This document shows positions 28,054 through 36,942 of a DNA stretch of 64,000 nt, in pieces (position 1 is the first letter of the stretch; every line of letters starts with the position of its first letter). The position numbers were made by a program, and so were the translations under genes. The DNA comes from Planctomycetota bacterium (GTDB taxonomy: Bacteria; Planctomycetota; Phycisphaerae; Phycisphaerales; UBA1924), in contig CP053450.1 of the NCBI GenBank assembly GCA_013285505.1, positions 2,960,796 through 3,024,795 of the forward strand. The letters run 5' to 3'. Under the pieces are notes generated by a model, which worked only from the letters and a program-made list of their open reading frames with translations, searched no databases and was not told the DNA's origin.

Positions 28054-29690
28054 TCAATCCCGCCCACGCGGTCGCGGGTCGTCCGCCGCGTCTCCAGGAC
28101 GCATGACCACCGCCGCCGATGCGACCACGTCACCGCGGTGGCGAAAGTCCCAGGCGCTCAGCCCGAGCAGTGCCCAGGGCGCGGCGCCCAGCGGAACACA
28201 TTCCGGGCCCCGCAGCGCATCAGTCCGAGGGTTGGCCGGGACGGGTCCACGGAGACGACCCGGAGCCGGGCCGCCGCCTTGCCCAGCGTGCACCCCAGCA
28301 TCCACTCCGAAGCGGTGCCGTAGACGGCCCCACCCACCATGACCGTGCCCAGCGCGCCCACACCCCGCGCCGACTCAAACAGGGGCAACACCAGCACGAA
28401 GTCGCCGAACGGCACCCCGAACGCCACGCCGACCACCCCGACGACCAACCAGGCGTCCAGCAACCCCGCGAAGATCCGACGCCCGGGCGGCGCGAGCACC
28501 CACCCCTGCGGCACCTTGATCTCCGCATCGCCGGCGGAGGGCCGGAGCAGGTAGAAAAGCACGAACCCGGTGATCGCCATCATGCCCAGGCTGAGCATCC
28601 GAATCCCGTCGCCAAATTCGAGGCCCGGGAATCGAGGCAGCCCGCGGTACAACTCGCGCCCCGTCACCATCGACACCTCGACGAACTGCCAGGACCGGAT
28701 CGGCTGCGCGATCCCCTCCGCCGCGGGATCCACGATCTCGCAGACGATCGCGACTCTTCGCCCACCGTCGAGCGGCTCGACAGCCACCGGGACGCCCTCG
28801 ATCGGGACTGTCGCGATGGTGACCGCCCGCTCGGGCCGGAGGGACTGCAACGCCACGTGGTCGCCCCGGGGCGAACGGATCGCCCAGTTGACGTCCCTCC
28901 CGGAGGCGAACACCGCGGCGACCCGCTCGTGATCATCCGCGGCCGACTGCGCCAGAGGGAGCGGACGCCAGAGGCCGTCGGCTCGGGCGTCGGGCTCGGC
29001 ACTCGGGGCTGACAACTCGGCGTCGCCTGACCACTCCCACACGACAAGCGATGTCCCCGTCAGGGCCAGCAGTCTCGGCGGGCTGGCACCCTCCACCAGC
29101 CACAGGCGATCCGCCGTCGCGATGACCGGCGGCAGATCGACCGTTCGCCACGCACGGTCGCGCATCTGCCGGAGCGACCACCGGTCGCGGCCCTCCTCGG
29201 GCACCGACGCCGCGCTCGCCAGCACGAGCAGGCCGGTTTCAGTCGCGACAGCCTCGACGTACTCCGCGTCACCCAGATCGAGCGAAGGCTGCGCAGAGGC
29301 GCCGACCGCGGGGTCAGTGAGCCACGCCCCTCCCGGAACCGGCCGGGTGATGTCGAGCGAGAACACGTCGAGCCACTGCCGGTCGCGGCGGTAGATCAGG
29401 TACACGCGACGATCCCAGCCGGTCACCGCCCGGGGCACACTCTCCAGCAGCCTCGCGTTCCACGCCTGCCCGGCCTCTCCGACGACGTCTCCGTCAGAAG
29501 TCACCCGCGGCGGGAGGTGCATCAGCACGCCGCCGCCGCCCTCCAGAGCGTTCCCCGCGACCCAGCCGTGCGATTCGGTCCGGACAGGCGTCGCCTGCGG
29601 CTGCGCCGACGCGCCCGCGATCACCAGCCACACCACCGAGGCCGCGACCAAAGCACTGCGGATGTACCGGAACGAGCAACCCACGCTCAA
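28054..29690 (-). CDS. Secreted beta-rich protein with C-terminal RDD membrane domain (one frame break)
   Basis: About 545 residues. A signal peptide occupies 1-29 (ending AGASA). About 330 residues of beta-rich sequence follow with repeated Trp/Arg-containing strands (RVYLIYRRDRQWLDVFSLDI; DRLWLVEGASPPRLLALTGT), suggestive of a propeller-like fold. A membrane helix near 365-385 comes next, then an RDD-type domain (PPGRRIFAGLLDAWLVVGVVG ... GCTLGKAAARLRVVSVD). The C-terminal 45 residues are in another frame (AAPWALLGLSAWDFRHRGD, stop at 28054); the break is near 28180-28192. A secreted sensor-like domain joined to RDD is unusual. Overlaps the next gene by 4 bases. Confidence 0.65.
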
Positions 29691-30604
29691 CGACCCTTCG
29701 CCGCTTCCTCAGGCCGCAACAGGATGACCTCGTCCACGCCGTACGACTCGACCAGATTCTCGAAGTCGAACGCCCGGGGCGAAATCGGCTTGTTCATCGT
29801 GCCGTAGAGCTCGATCGTCGCCCGGGCCTGGCTCTCCGGAAACTCGACGCGGTACTGCGAGGCGATCTTGGGCGGGACGCGGCCGTCACCCCGGACCGGC
29901 ACCGAGGTGTAGCGGGCCATGTCGCAGACCGCCCTCGGACGACCCCGAGCGTCACGGAGTTCGGCGCGTTGCGGCGCCATGGTCACCGGGTCGAGCCAGA
30001 GGGCGCGAGTGCCCCACTTGGCCGGCAGCGTGACCCGGATCATGCCACGCTCCTCGTCCCACTCGCTGCTGCCCGGGGCAACTGCGGAGGACCCCGTCCC
30101 GCCGCTCGCGCGATCGGGCAATCGGGTGAGCCCGAACAGATCGAGCAACTCCTGAGGGTGCACCGGCAGCCCCAGTTCGGCGACGATCGCGGGCGTGGCT
30201 TCGGCGTGGAGACCGTAGAGGGCGACCTTGCGTTCGCGGTCGCTGAGGTCGAGCCACCAATAGCCGACATCGTCGGAGCCGAGATAGAAGTAGGTCTCGC
30301 CCAGCTTCATGATCGAGAGAGACGTCTTGTCGGGCTGCTCGATCTGGAGGTACCCCTCGGCCTGATCAATCCGGGTGCCGCCGCTCTCCTTGGGCGTCCG
30401 GATGGTGACGACGGTGCTGGCCCACACCCGGTCGAGCCGCTCGACGCGCGCGTTGAAGCGGGCGGCGGTCTCGGTAAAGCTCGGAAGTACCTCGGGACGC
30501 TCGAATCTCGGCGTGTTCTGGGTGGCGGTACAGCCGGTCAGCGAGACCAGCGCCGCGAGCACGCTGGCGGTCAGGAGTGTCGCGAGAACGACTCGGATCG
30601 TCAT
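29687..30604 (-). CDS. LolA-like / DUF4292-like lipoprotein
   Basis: 305 residues. A lipoprotein signal is clear: hydrophobic core then LTGC lipobox at about residues 22-25. The body has alternating strands typical of LolA-fold lipid-binding proteins (VTIRTPKESGG, GYLQIEQPDKTSLSIMKLG, YWWLDLSDRERKVALYG). Such proteins carry lipids or lipoproteins through the periplasm, but this one has no proven role. It overlaps both neighbours by 4 bases (30601-30604 and 29687-29690), so the three genes form one translationally coupled unit. Confidence 0.6.
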   Translation of the reverse strand: MTIRVVLATLLTASVLAALVSLTGCTATQNTPRFERPEVLPSFTETAARFNARVERLDRVWASTVVTIRTPKESGGTRIDQAEGYLQIEQPDKTSLSIMKLGETYFYLGSDDVGYWWLDLSDRERKVALYGLHAEATPAIVAELGLPVHPQELLDLFGLTRLPDRASGGTGSSAVAPGSSEWDEERGMIRVTLPAKWGTRALWLDPVTMAPQRAELRDARGRPRAVCDMARYTSVPVRGDGRVPPKIASQYRVEFPESQARATIELYGTMNKPISPRAFDFENLVESYGVDEVILLRPEEAAKGR

Positions 30605-31158
30605 GCCTCACCGCCATCGGGGGCGTCGCCGCTGCTGAGCACGGTGCCGAGTTCCTGGATGCCGGCCGCGATGGCGTCCTCGTCCATGCCGGGATCCGTC
30701 ACCTCGAACATCTCCGGCGGAGCACCCTTGGGCCCGCCGCGCTTCGCGAGCTGCAGCACGGGGCGGCCCGCCTTGCCGACCCGCTGATCGACCAGCCGGA
30801 GGACGCGTTTGCGCATCAGCATCAGGGCGAGCAGGTAGCGGAACACCGCCCCACGCCCCTCGGCCTCGGCGTCCATGCCCTCGAACATCGCGAAGAGCTC
30901 GTCGGTGCCCGGCAACAGGTTCTGCTGCGGCTGGCCGTCGGACTCGACCGAACGCCAGACCGCGATCGGCGACCGGGGCGGGCGGGCACCGCCCTCCCAC
31001 GCCTCGACCGCGAAATCGAGGCGGATCATCTCGTCATTGTCGGGGTTGTCGATGAGCGTGGCGACGTACAACTCACCCGGCTGAAACCGGCGCTGGGTCT
31101 CGGCACACTGGTGCGTCGGACGGACGCTTTCGTATCCTGTTCGCTGCAGACTGGCCAT
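30601..31158 (-). CDS. Conserved hypothetical protein, likely planctomycete family
   Basis: 185 residues, no signal peptide. The N-terminal part has a pattern I associate with a planctomycete-restricted family: a single Cys region (THQCAETQRRFQPGELYVATLI), then RLDFAVEAWEGG, then a helical block (FRYLLALMLMRKRVLRLVDQ). No catalytic motif was recognised and no function can be given. Coupled to the lipoprotein gene by a 4-base overlap. Confidence 0.6.
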   Translation of the reverse strand: MASLQRTGYESVRPTHQCAETQRRFQPGELYVATLIDNPDNDEMIRLDFAVEAWEGGARPPRSPIAVWRSVESDGQPQQNLLPGTDELFAMFEGMDAEAEGRGAVFRYLLALMLMRKRVLRLVDQRVGKAGRPVLQLAKRGGPKGAPPEMFEVTDPGMDEDAIAAGIQELGTVLSSGDAPDGGEA

Positions 31159-31178
31159 GTGTGGCGAGTGTACGCGGG

Positions 31179-31406
31179 CTACCGGCAGCTCACTTCGAAC
31201 TGCCGGGAGGACGACCCGCCCTCACCGACGCGAAACGCCGTGCACCGTCCGCACTGCGGGCACCGGGCCTGATAGCCCGAGCCGTCCGCTGACCGGTACA
31301 CACGGATGTACTTGCCGGCACAGAGATAGTGGATGCCGATCCACGGCCTGCTCGGTTCCCGCGGCTGCGAAGACGCCTGCTGGAGATTCAACGGTGGGTG
31401 ACCCAT
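31179..31406 (-). CDS. Small zinc-ribbon-like protein
   Basis: 75 residues from ATG 31406 (MGHPPLNLQQ); a longer reading from 31541 adds only low-quality sequence. The core has two cysteine pairs spaced like a zinc ribbon: HYLCAGKYIRVYRSADG, then ARCPQCGRCTAFRVG and a final VSC. The aromatic strand IRVYRSADGSGYQARCP resembles other small planctomycete proteins. Function unknown. It precedes the 30601 gene by 20 bases. Confidence 0.55.
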   Translation of the reverse strand: MGHPPLNLQQASSQPREPSRPWIGIHYLCAGKYIRVYRSADGSGYQARCPQCGRCTAFRVGEGGSSSRQFEVSCR

Positions 31407-31678
31407 TCGACCGATGGGTATCGGTTGGACGGGCCGATTCGCCGTAATCGACCCCGATGTTCGTCCGATAACAGGGCTCCCGCACCATGATTCTCCCCAG
31501 GGACACCACGCAGAACCGCTTCTGGCCATTCTCCCGGGCATTGGGCGAGATACGATTGCACTCGCGTTGGCGAGAGATTGGCCCGCGGGTTCGTCATTGT
31601 GCCGTGAAAGGTTGTTAACCGCATCTTGGCTCGAGGCTCGCCCCTATATCGTGCAGCCGCTCAAGTCTTCCCCCCACT
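31407..31678. other. Divergent gap between the small zinc-ribbon gene and lpxI
   Basis: 272 bases. Both flanking genes read outward, so promoters for both should lie here. A short inverted repeat (CTCGC-GTTG-GCGAG) occurs near 31561-31574, and an AT-rich patch TATATC near 31646-31651 could be part of a -10 for lpxI, but no well-spaced -35 was found. No RNA gene seen. Confidence 0.35.
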
Positions 31679-32575
31679 ATGACCCCATCACTCTCTATCC
31701 TCGCCGACCCGCCCCCCCGCCGACCGCGGTCGGGCTGATCGCAGGCGGCGGCCGCCTGCCCGTGCTCGTCGCCCAGGGGCTTCGTGCCGACGGTCACATC
31801 GTCCACGGCCTGGGCCTGCTCGGCCAGTACGAGGACGAGTTGCCCGCACTGTGCACGACCTTCAGGGATGTCGGTCTCCTCCGCGTGGGCAGTTGGGGCA
31901 AGATCCTCCGCCGCATGGGTGTGCACCACGCGATCATGGTCGGCCGAGTGGACAAGGCCAATCTGATGCACGATCCGTTCCGGCTGATACGAAACATCCC
32001 GGATCTGCGGACGTTGCACGCGTGGTTCACACATCTCCGTCATGACCGGCGGTCGAGCGCGCTCCTCGCGGCGATCGCTGAAGAATTGGAGCGTTGCGGC
32101 GTGTCACTGATCGATTCCACCGCCCCTATCCCCGACCACCTCGCCACGGCGGGCGTCATGACCAGGACACAGCCGAACTCGATGCAGCGCTCGGACGTCG
32201 AGTTTGTCTGGCCGCTCCTGGCCGAACTCCTGCGGCTCGATATTGGGCAGTCGCTGGCCATTCGCGAGCGGGATGTCATCGCGGTCGAAGCCGTCGAGGG
32301 AACCGACCGGATGATCGAGCGCGTCAGTGCTGTCTGCCGGGCCAAGGGCTGGACGCTCTGCAAGGGGCGCCAGGGCCGGGCACGACCGGCGGTCGGACGT
32401 GCCGACGGTGGGCATTCAGACAATCGAGAACCTCGCGGCCCACGGCGGGGGTTGCCTGGCGGTCGCCGCGGGCGACGTGATCATGATCGATCGCGACGCG
32501 ATGCTGGATCGGGCCGACGAACTGGGCATCGCGGTGATGGGCGTGCCCGTCGCCCAGCCGAGCCGCACGGCGTGA
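31679..32575 (+). CDS. lpxI: UDP-2,3-diacylglucosamine pyrophosphatase LpxI (two frame breaks)
   Basis: About 298 residues after two corrections. The likely start is ATG 31679 (MTPSLSILADPPP). One base too many or too few in the C7 run at 31712-31718 then joins to the conserved body (TAVGLIAGGGRLPVLVAQGL). The body has the LpxI signatures VGSWGKILRRMGVHHAIMVG, RLDIGQSLAI and VEAVEGTDRMIERV. One extra G in the run at 32364-32367 breaks the frame again. The end (DVPTVGIQTIENLAAHGGG ... VAAGDVIMIDRDAML) matches the LpxI C-terminal domain. LpxI makes lipid X in lipid A synthesis, replacing LpxH. Confidence 0.88.
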
Positions 32576-32639
32576 GGACGCCGAATCGGGCATCCACGTG
32601 ATGCCCTCCGGCGCCATGGCCAGCGCACGGGCCTGAGCG

Positions 32640-33263
32640 ATGAAACCGACCGGATCGGGCGAGCCGGACTGCCCCTACGTCAGCCGGGGCGGGCTCAAGC
32701 TGCGCCACGCCCTCGACCACTTCGGGCTCGATGTCACCGGGATGCGCTGCGCCGACCTCGGAGCCTCGACCGGCGGCTTCACCGACTGCCTGCTGCAGGC
32801 GGGCGCGGCCTCCGTCTACAGCGTGGACACGGCCTACGGCGAGTTCGCGTGGAAGCTCCGCAACGACGAGCGGGTGCGGGTCATCGAACGGACCAACGCG
32901 CTCCACGCCGAGCTGCCCGACGACCTCGGCGCCGGTGTGGATCTAGTCGTCATCGACCTCGGCTGGACCAAGCAGGAACGGGCGATCCCCGCGGCACTCC
33001 GATGGCTCGGTCCGGGCGGGCGGATCGTCAGCCTCATCAAACCGCACTACGAGAGGCCACGCCCCCGAGTCTTGCGCGGGCAGAAAGTCGAACCGCTGGA
33101 CGACGACAGCGCCGAGCGTGTCGCGGGCGAGATCGCGTCCCGGATGCCGGAATTCGGGGTCCGCGTGCTCGGCATGGTGCCCAGCCCGATCAGAGGGGGC
33201 AAAGCCGGCAAGGGCGCAGCGAAGGGGAATGTGGAGTTCCTCATCCTGCTGGAACGCGAATAG
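32640..33263 (+). CDS. TlyA-like FtsJ-family methyltransferase lacking the S4 domain
   Basis: 207 residues. It starts almost exactly where the methyltransferase domain of TlyA begins (PYVSRGGLKLRHALDHFG). It carries the SAM-binding motif CADLGASTGGFTDCLLQAG and the candidate K-D-K-E residues of this fold: Lys in RGGLKL, Asp in VVIDLGW, Lys in SLIKPHYE and Glu in NVEFLILLE. TlyA proteins methylate rRNA 2'-hydroxyls and normally have an N-terminal S4 RNA-binding domain of about 60 residues, absent here. No upstream in-frame extension encodes it. Substrate uncertain. Confidence 0.8.
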   Translation: MKPTGSGEPDCPYVSRGGLKLRHALDHFGLDVTGMRCADLGASTGGFTDCLLQAGAASVYSVDTAYGEFAWKLRNDERVRVIERTNALHAELPDDLGAGVDLVVIDLGWTKQERAIPAALRWLGPGGRIVSLIKPHYERPRPRVLRGQKVEPLDDDSAERVAGEIASRMPEFGVRVLGMVPSPIRGGKAGKGAAKGNVEFLILLERE

Positions 33264-33295
33264 CCGCACGGGGCAACCGTGGCCCGACAGCCCGG

Positions 33296-34342
33296 TCAGC
33301 CGGGCACCGACCAGCTGTCGGTCTTCACGCTCGAGGTGCCGAGCATGCTCCAGAGCCGCTCGAGCAGCGGCTGCAGCCCCTCGCGCGTCACGCCGCTCAC
33401 CGGCAGCACCTCGGTGGTCGCCCCCTCGGCACGTAGGGACCGGCTGAACGACTTGACCGCTTCGCGGCGGGCGTCTTCGTCCTCAAACAGGTCCATCTTG
33501 CTGAGCACGACCAGCTCGGGCTTCTCCGCCAGCTGCGCCGAGTACTGCAGGAGTTCTTCGCGGATGGCGCGGTAGTGCTCGATCGGCGCGGAGTCGTCTG
33601 TCGGGCACGCATCGACCACGTGCAGCAGCACGCGCGTGCGCTCGATGTGCCGCAGAAACTCGTGTCCGAGGCCCGCTCCCTCGGCCGCGCCCTCGATCAG
33701 ACCGGGGATATCGGCGAGCACGAGCCGTCGCCGCGCGTCCACCTCGGCGATGCCGAGCTGCGGAGAGAGTGTGGTGAAGGGATATGCACCGATCTTGGGA
33801 TCGGCCTTGGTGAGCACGCTCAGCAGCGTGCTCTTGCCCGCGTTGGGCTTGCCGATGAGGCCGACGTCGGCGATCAGCCGGAGCTCGAGCCTGAGCATCC
33901 GGACCTCACCCCGCTCGCCCGGCTCGGACTGGCGGGGGGTCTGGTTGGTCGCGCTCTTGAAGTGGTCGTTGCCGTGCCCGCCCTTGCCGCCCTTGGCGAT
34001 CACGGCGCGGTCGGCGTCGGCCATGTCGCAGACGACCTCGCCGGTGGGCTCGTCGAAGATGATCGTGCCGCGGGGGACGGTGATGACCCGGTCCTCGCCG
34101 TTGGCGCCGTGGCGGTTGTTCGGCCCGCCGTGGCCCCCGTGCTCGGCCTTCCACAGGAAGGTGCCGCGGAAGTCGTAGAGGGTGTTGAGCCCGTCGTCGG
34201 TGGCGAAGATGATCGAGCCGCCGTCGCCGCCGTCGCCGCCGTCGGGGCCGCCCTTGGGCTTGTGCTTGGCGCGTCGGAATGAGACGCGGCCGTCGCCCCC
34301 GTTGCCGGCTCGGACTTCGATATTGGCTTCGTCAACGAACAC
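33296..34342 (-). CDS. obg: GTPase Obg/CgtA
   Basis: 348 residues, starting at GTG 34342 (VFVDEANIEVRAGNGGDGR). The frame is open further upstream, but Obg proteins start at this point. The N-terminal glycine-rich Obg fold (GGPDGGDGGDGGSIIF, GGHGGPNNRHG) covers about 1-155. The G domain carries G1 GKPNAGKST, G3 DIPGLIEGA and the G4-type segment VVLSKMDLF. No OCT domain follows. Obg acts in large-subunit ribosome assembly and the stringent response. Convergent with the TlyA-like gene (32 bases apart). Confidence 0.95.
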   Translation of the reverse strand: MFVDEANIEVRAGNGGDGRVSFRRAKHKPKGGPDGGDGGDGGSIIFATDDGLNTLYDFRGTFLWKAEHGGHGGPNNRHGANGEDRVITVPRGTIIFDEPTGEVVCDMADADRAVIAKGGKGGHGNDHFKSATNQTPRQSEPGERGEVRMLRLELRLIADVGLIGKPNAGKSTLLSVLTKADPKIGAYPFTTLSPQLGIAEVDARRRLVLADIPGLIEGAAEGAGLGHEFLRHIERTRVLLHVVDACPTDDSAPIEHYRAIREELLQYSAQLAEKPELVVLSKMDLFEDEDARREAVKSFSRSLRAEGATTEVLPVSGVTREGLQPLLERLWSMLGTSSVKTDSWSVPG

Positions 34343-34467
34343 GGAGAAGCCTAGCTGGGCTGGGTGTTCGGCGCGGCGTGGCACGAGCGAATCGCACAAT
34401 CGGCGACTCGGCGGCCTCTTCCGGGGCGTCGCGTGTTCAGAAACACCGACCGGTGCTGACGGTTCCG

Positions 34468-34878
34468 CTAGGCGGCGACGGCGTAGCGGTGCGACTTGAG
34501 CGTCTCGAGGAAGAGGTCCCGCTCTGAGACGCTGTTGAAGCTCTGGAACGTCGCCGCCATCCGGACCGGGCCGGGCACGCCGTCGTCGTCCTGCCAGACC
34601 ACCGTGCCCCGGATCTGGACGCTGGTGAGGTCAGTATCGCCATCGACAAGGCCGAGAAGCCACTCCGGAAGGGTGAGCTTGAGGCAGATCGGGGTGCCGG
34701 GCTGGATGGCCTGGTCGAGCTCGAAGTTCACGCCGCTGCGAGAGATGTCGTAGGCGTGACCCTCGAAGACGGGCTGGTCTTCGCCGGTGAGCTTGACCTC
34801 GATCCCGGAGTACATGGGCTTGAGAGGAAATCGGGTGTCGGCCCTGCGGTCGCTCGGGTTTCCGGTGTACTCGTGCAT
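34468..34878 (-). CDS. PilZ-domain protein (predicted c-di-GMP receptor)
   Basis: 136 residues, a single PilZ domain. The c-di-GMP motif RRxxxR appears as RRADTR (residues 11-16), and the second motif as DISRSGVNFEL, close to the D/NxSxxG consensus. The rest is strand-rich and ends in a helix (ERDLFLETLKSHR). Single-domain PilZ proteins often link c-di-GMP to motility, plausible here given the flagellar set, but nothing local proves a target. Confidence 0.85.
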   Translation of the reverse strand: MHEYTGNPSDRRADTRFPLKPMYSGIEVKLTGEDQPVFEGHAYDISRSGVNFELDQAIQPGTPICLKLTLPEWLLGLVDGDTDLTSVQIRGTVVWQDDDGVPGPVRMAATFQSFNSVSERDLFLETLKSHRYAVAA

Positions 34879-34974
34879 GGCAATGCTCCATCCGGACCGG
34901 GAAGGTCTCGCGTGGGGGCGAAACGTCGGCCCGGATATCGCATCGGCCCTGCCGGTCCGCGAATCCAGTGGTTT

Positions 34975-35421
34975 TCAGTGATCGCGGGCGGGTTTTGGGT
35001 CCGCAGCCCCGGAGGCCACCAACTGGATGCCGAGCGAACCCACCGGGGTGCCGCAATGGGACTCAAGCTGCTCCCGGAACCCCTCGGGGATCGCGTCGAG
35101 CAGGCGGCCAGCGATGGCGTCGGGTACGTCCAAGACCCGACCATCCTGAAGAATGAGGTGGATGTGGTCACGCAGGTCGGCGTCGTAGCGGGTCGGCCCG
35201 CCGTTGCTGGGCAGCCGCTGGCAGAGCTTGCCGTCGGTAAGCACATCCAGCGAGTTGTAGACGGTGGCGAGGCTGAGACCGGGCTCGCGTTCGCGGACGA
35301 TCTCGAAGAGCTCTTCGGCGGTGGGATGGGTGTCGGTCTCGCGCAGGGCGGCAAAGACCGCCTCACGCTGACGCGTGTGGCGCAACCCTGCCGCTCGGAA
35401 TGCTTTACGGATGTCAAGCAC
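34975..35421 (-). CDS. Fur-family transcriptional regulator lacking the CxxC zinc pair
   Basis: 148 residues from GTG 35421, chosen because GGAGG lies about 8 bases upstream and the frame upstream has no family content. The winged helix is typical (AFRAAGLRHTRQREAVFAAL ... SLATVYNSLDVLTDGKLCQR). The metal-binding dimer domain is altered: where Fur and PerR have HHHxxCxxCG, this protein has DHIHLILQDGRVLDVP, with no cysteines. A single SHCG lies near the end. It may therefore bind only the regulatory metal or respond differently. Divergent or operon partners do not reveal its regulon. Confidence 0.85.
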   Translation of the reverse strand: MLDIRKAFRAAGLRHTRQREAVFAALRETDTHPTAEELFEIVREREPGLSLATVYNSLDVLTDGKLCQRLPSNGGPTRYDADLRDHIHLILQDGRVLDVPDAIAGRLLDAIPEGFREQLESHCGTPVGSLGIQLVASGAADPKPARDH

Positions 35422-35503
35422 AGCGCGTACCTCCGGACAGGAGAAGTATATCCGGTATTTCTCAGGGTTGCAGAATGTGCCCTCACAGACCCGACTGGCA
35501 CAC

Positions 35504-35998
35504 TCAGGCGCGGGTCTTGGACACTTTGGCGTCCGCCGGTTGCCCGATCGACATGCGCCGATGCGGGATGCCCGCTTCTTCAAATTCCGCGGGGTCGGTC
35601 GCCCAGCCGAGCCGGTCGTAGAAGCCCACAGCCGTGCTCTGGGCGTGGCAGAAGATCTCCCGGAGGCCGATCTCGCCGAAGGCCCGGGACTCGAGCTCGA
35701 TGACCAGCCGGCGGCCGATGCCCTCGCCCTGCCGCTGCGGGTCCACGGCCATCTGGACGAGCTTGCCGACGCCTTCCTCCGGATAGTTGGGGATGAGCAG
35801 GACGCACCCGACGACGCGCGGGCCGTTGGGGTGGTCGATGATCGCGGCGAAGAACTCGGCCTTGTCGTCCACGTGGGCGTAGTGCTCGCGGAACCAGGCC
35901 ATGTCCTTGCCGAGCGGGCGGAGCAGGACCGCCTCGCGCAGGTCACAGAGCTGCGGGTAGAGCGGGTCGCTGGTTGTGATCGTGCGGTAGTCGATCAC
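35504..35998 (-). CDS. GNAT-family N-acetyltransferase
   Basis: 164 residues from GTG 35998 (VIDYRTITTSDPLYPQ), preceded by GAGG. The GNAT acetyl-CoA motif is clear: a beta-strand giving VQMAVDPQRQGEGIGRRLVI (motif A, QGEGIG), followed by REIFCHAQSTAVGFYDRLGW (motif B). Residues 30-60 contain the predicted acceptor-side helices. The acceptor is unknown. The ORF is open upstream to 36157 without family sequence. Confidence 0.85.
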   Translation of the reverse strand: MIDYRTITTSDPLYPQLCDLREAVLLRPLGKDMAWFREHYAHVDDKAEFFAAIIDHPNGPRVVGCVLLIPNYPEEGVGKLVQMAVDPQRQGEGIGRRLVIELESRAFGEIGLREIFCHAQSTAVGFYDRLGWATDPAEFEEAGIPHRRMSIGQPADAKVSKTRA

Positions 35999-36111
35999 GG
36001 GGATCCTCGCTGCGGCGTGTCCGGGATGGGGTTCGGGAGCCCTCGCGTGCTCCGGACCGGTGGAGTATCGGACATCGGGACGGGATAGGTTAGTCGATCC
36101 CAACCCGCGGG

Positions 36112-36923
36112 GTGCGGGCGGCGTATACCAGCAGCGTGAGCCGAGCCGACGTGACATGGCGGGACGAATTCGAACTGCTCTGTGAGCGGTGCGGGTATCT
36201 GGTCGAGGGGCTGCCGACGGGGGGGAACTGCCCGGAGTGCGGGCGGTCGATCGAGTCGAGCCTGCCGGGATCGCGGGAGGGGAGCCCGTGGCAGCGGAGG
36301 CCTTCCGCGTGGTCGTGGCTCGGCACGCTGTGGATGGTGCTGGTGCACCCCATGCGGACGGCCCGCGAGATCGGGATCGGCGTGGGCGGCGTGCGGTGTC
36401 TGCAGACCTTGAACGTCGCGGCCGCGTCGGCGGTCGTCGGGCTCTGCTTCGGTTACGCCCAGAGCCGCTTCCTTGTGCTCGAGAGCCTGGGGTTGGTGCG
36501 ATCGAGTTCCGGGATGCAGGGGGATGGGTCGGGCGCGCGGATCGTCGTCTTGACCGTCGTCGCGGGTGTGATGGCGTTTGTGGTGATCTCGGGCCTCACA
36601 GCGATCGAGCGATTCGGGATCAGGTTCTTCGGGCGGGTGCACAAGGCGAGGGTGACCGAGAGCATCGCCCGATCACTGACAAGCGCACGCCTCGGCGGCG
36701 TGGCTGGTGGGTGCGGTGCTGTTCGCCGCCGGGCTGGCGGTCGGCACGCGCGCACGAGGTGGCGATGGAACAGAACGTGGGCGGCAGGCGCGGCCTCATG
36801 ATGCTGTCGCCGGCCCTGCTGGCGGTGTTCGGCGGGTTCCTGGGGATGCTGTGGTTCGAGACGATCGTCTACCTGGGCCTCCGGAAGTGCCGGTTCGCCA
36901 ACCGCGCGAAGCCCGGCGAGTGA
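36112..36923 (+). CDS. Zinc-ribbon membrane protein, planctomycete type (two frame breaks)
   Basis: About 265 residues. The start is GTG 36112 or GTG 36136. The N-terminal zinc ribbon (CERCGYLVEGLPTGGNCPEC, residues 24-43) is of a kind very common in planctomycete proteins. Four to five hydrophobic helices follow (about 62-80, 100-120, 135-160 and two more near the end). Two frame breaks lie at about 36695-36710 and 36752-36760. Joined, they read AWLVGAVLFAAGLAVGTRA and then AHEVAMEQNVGGRRGLMML and a final helix. No enzymatic motif. Function unknown. Confidence 0.6.
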
Positions 36924-36942
36924 ACACCTAGGATCAGCCACG

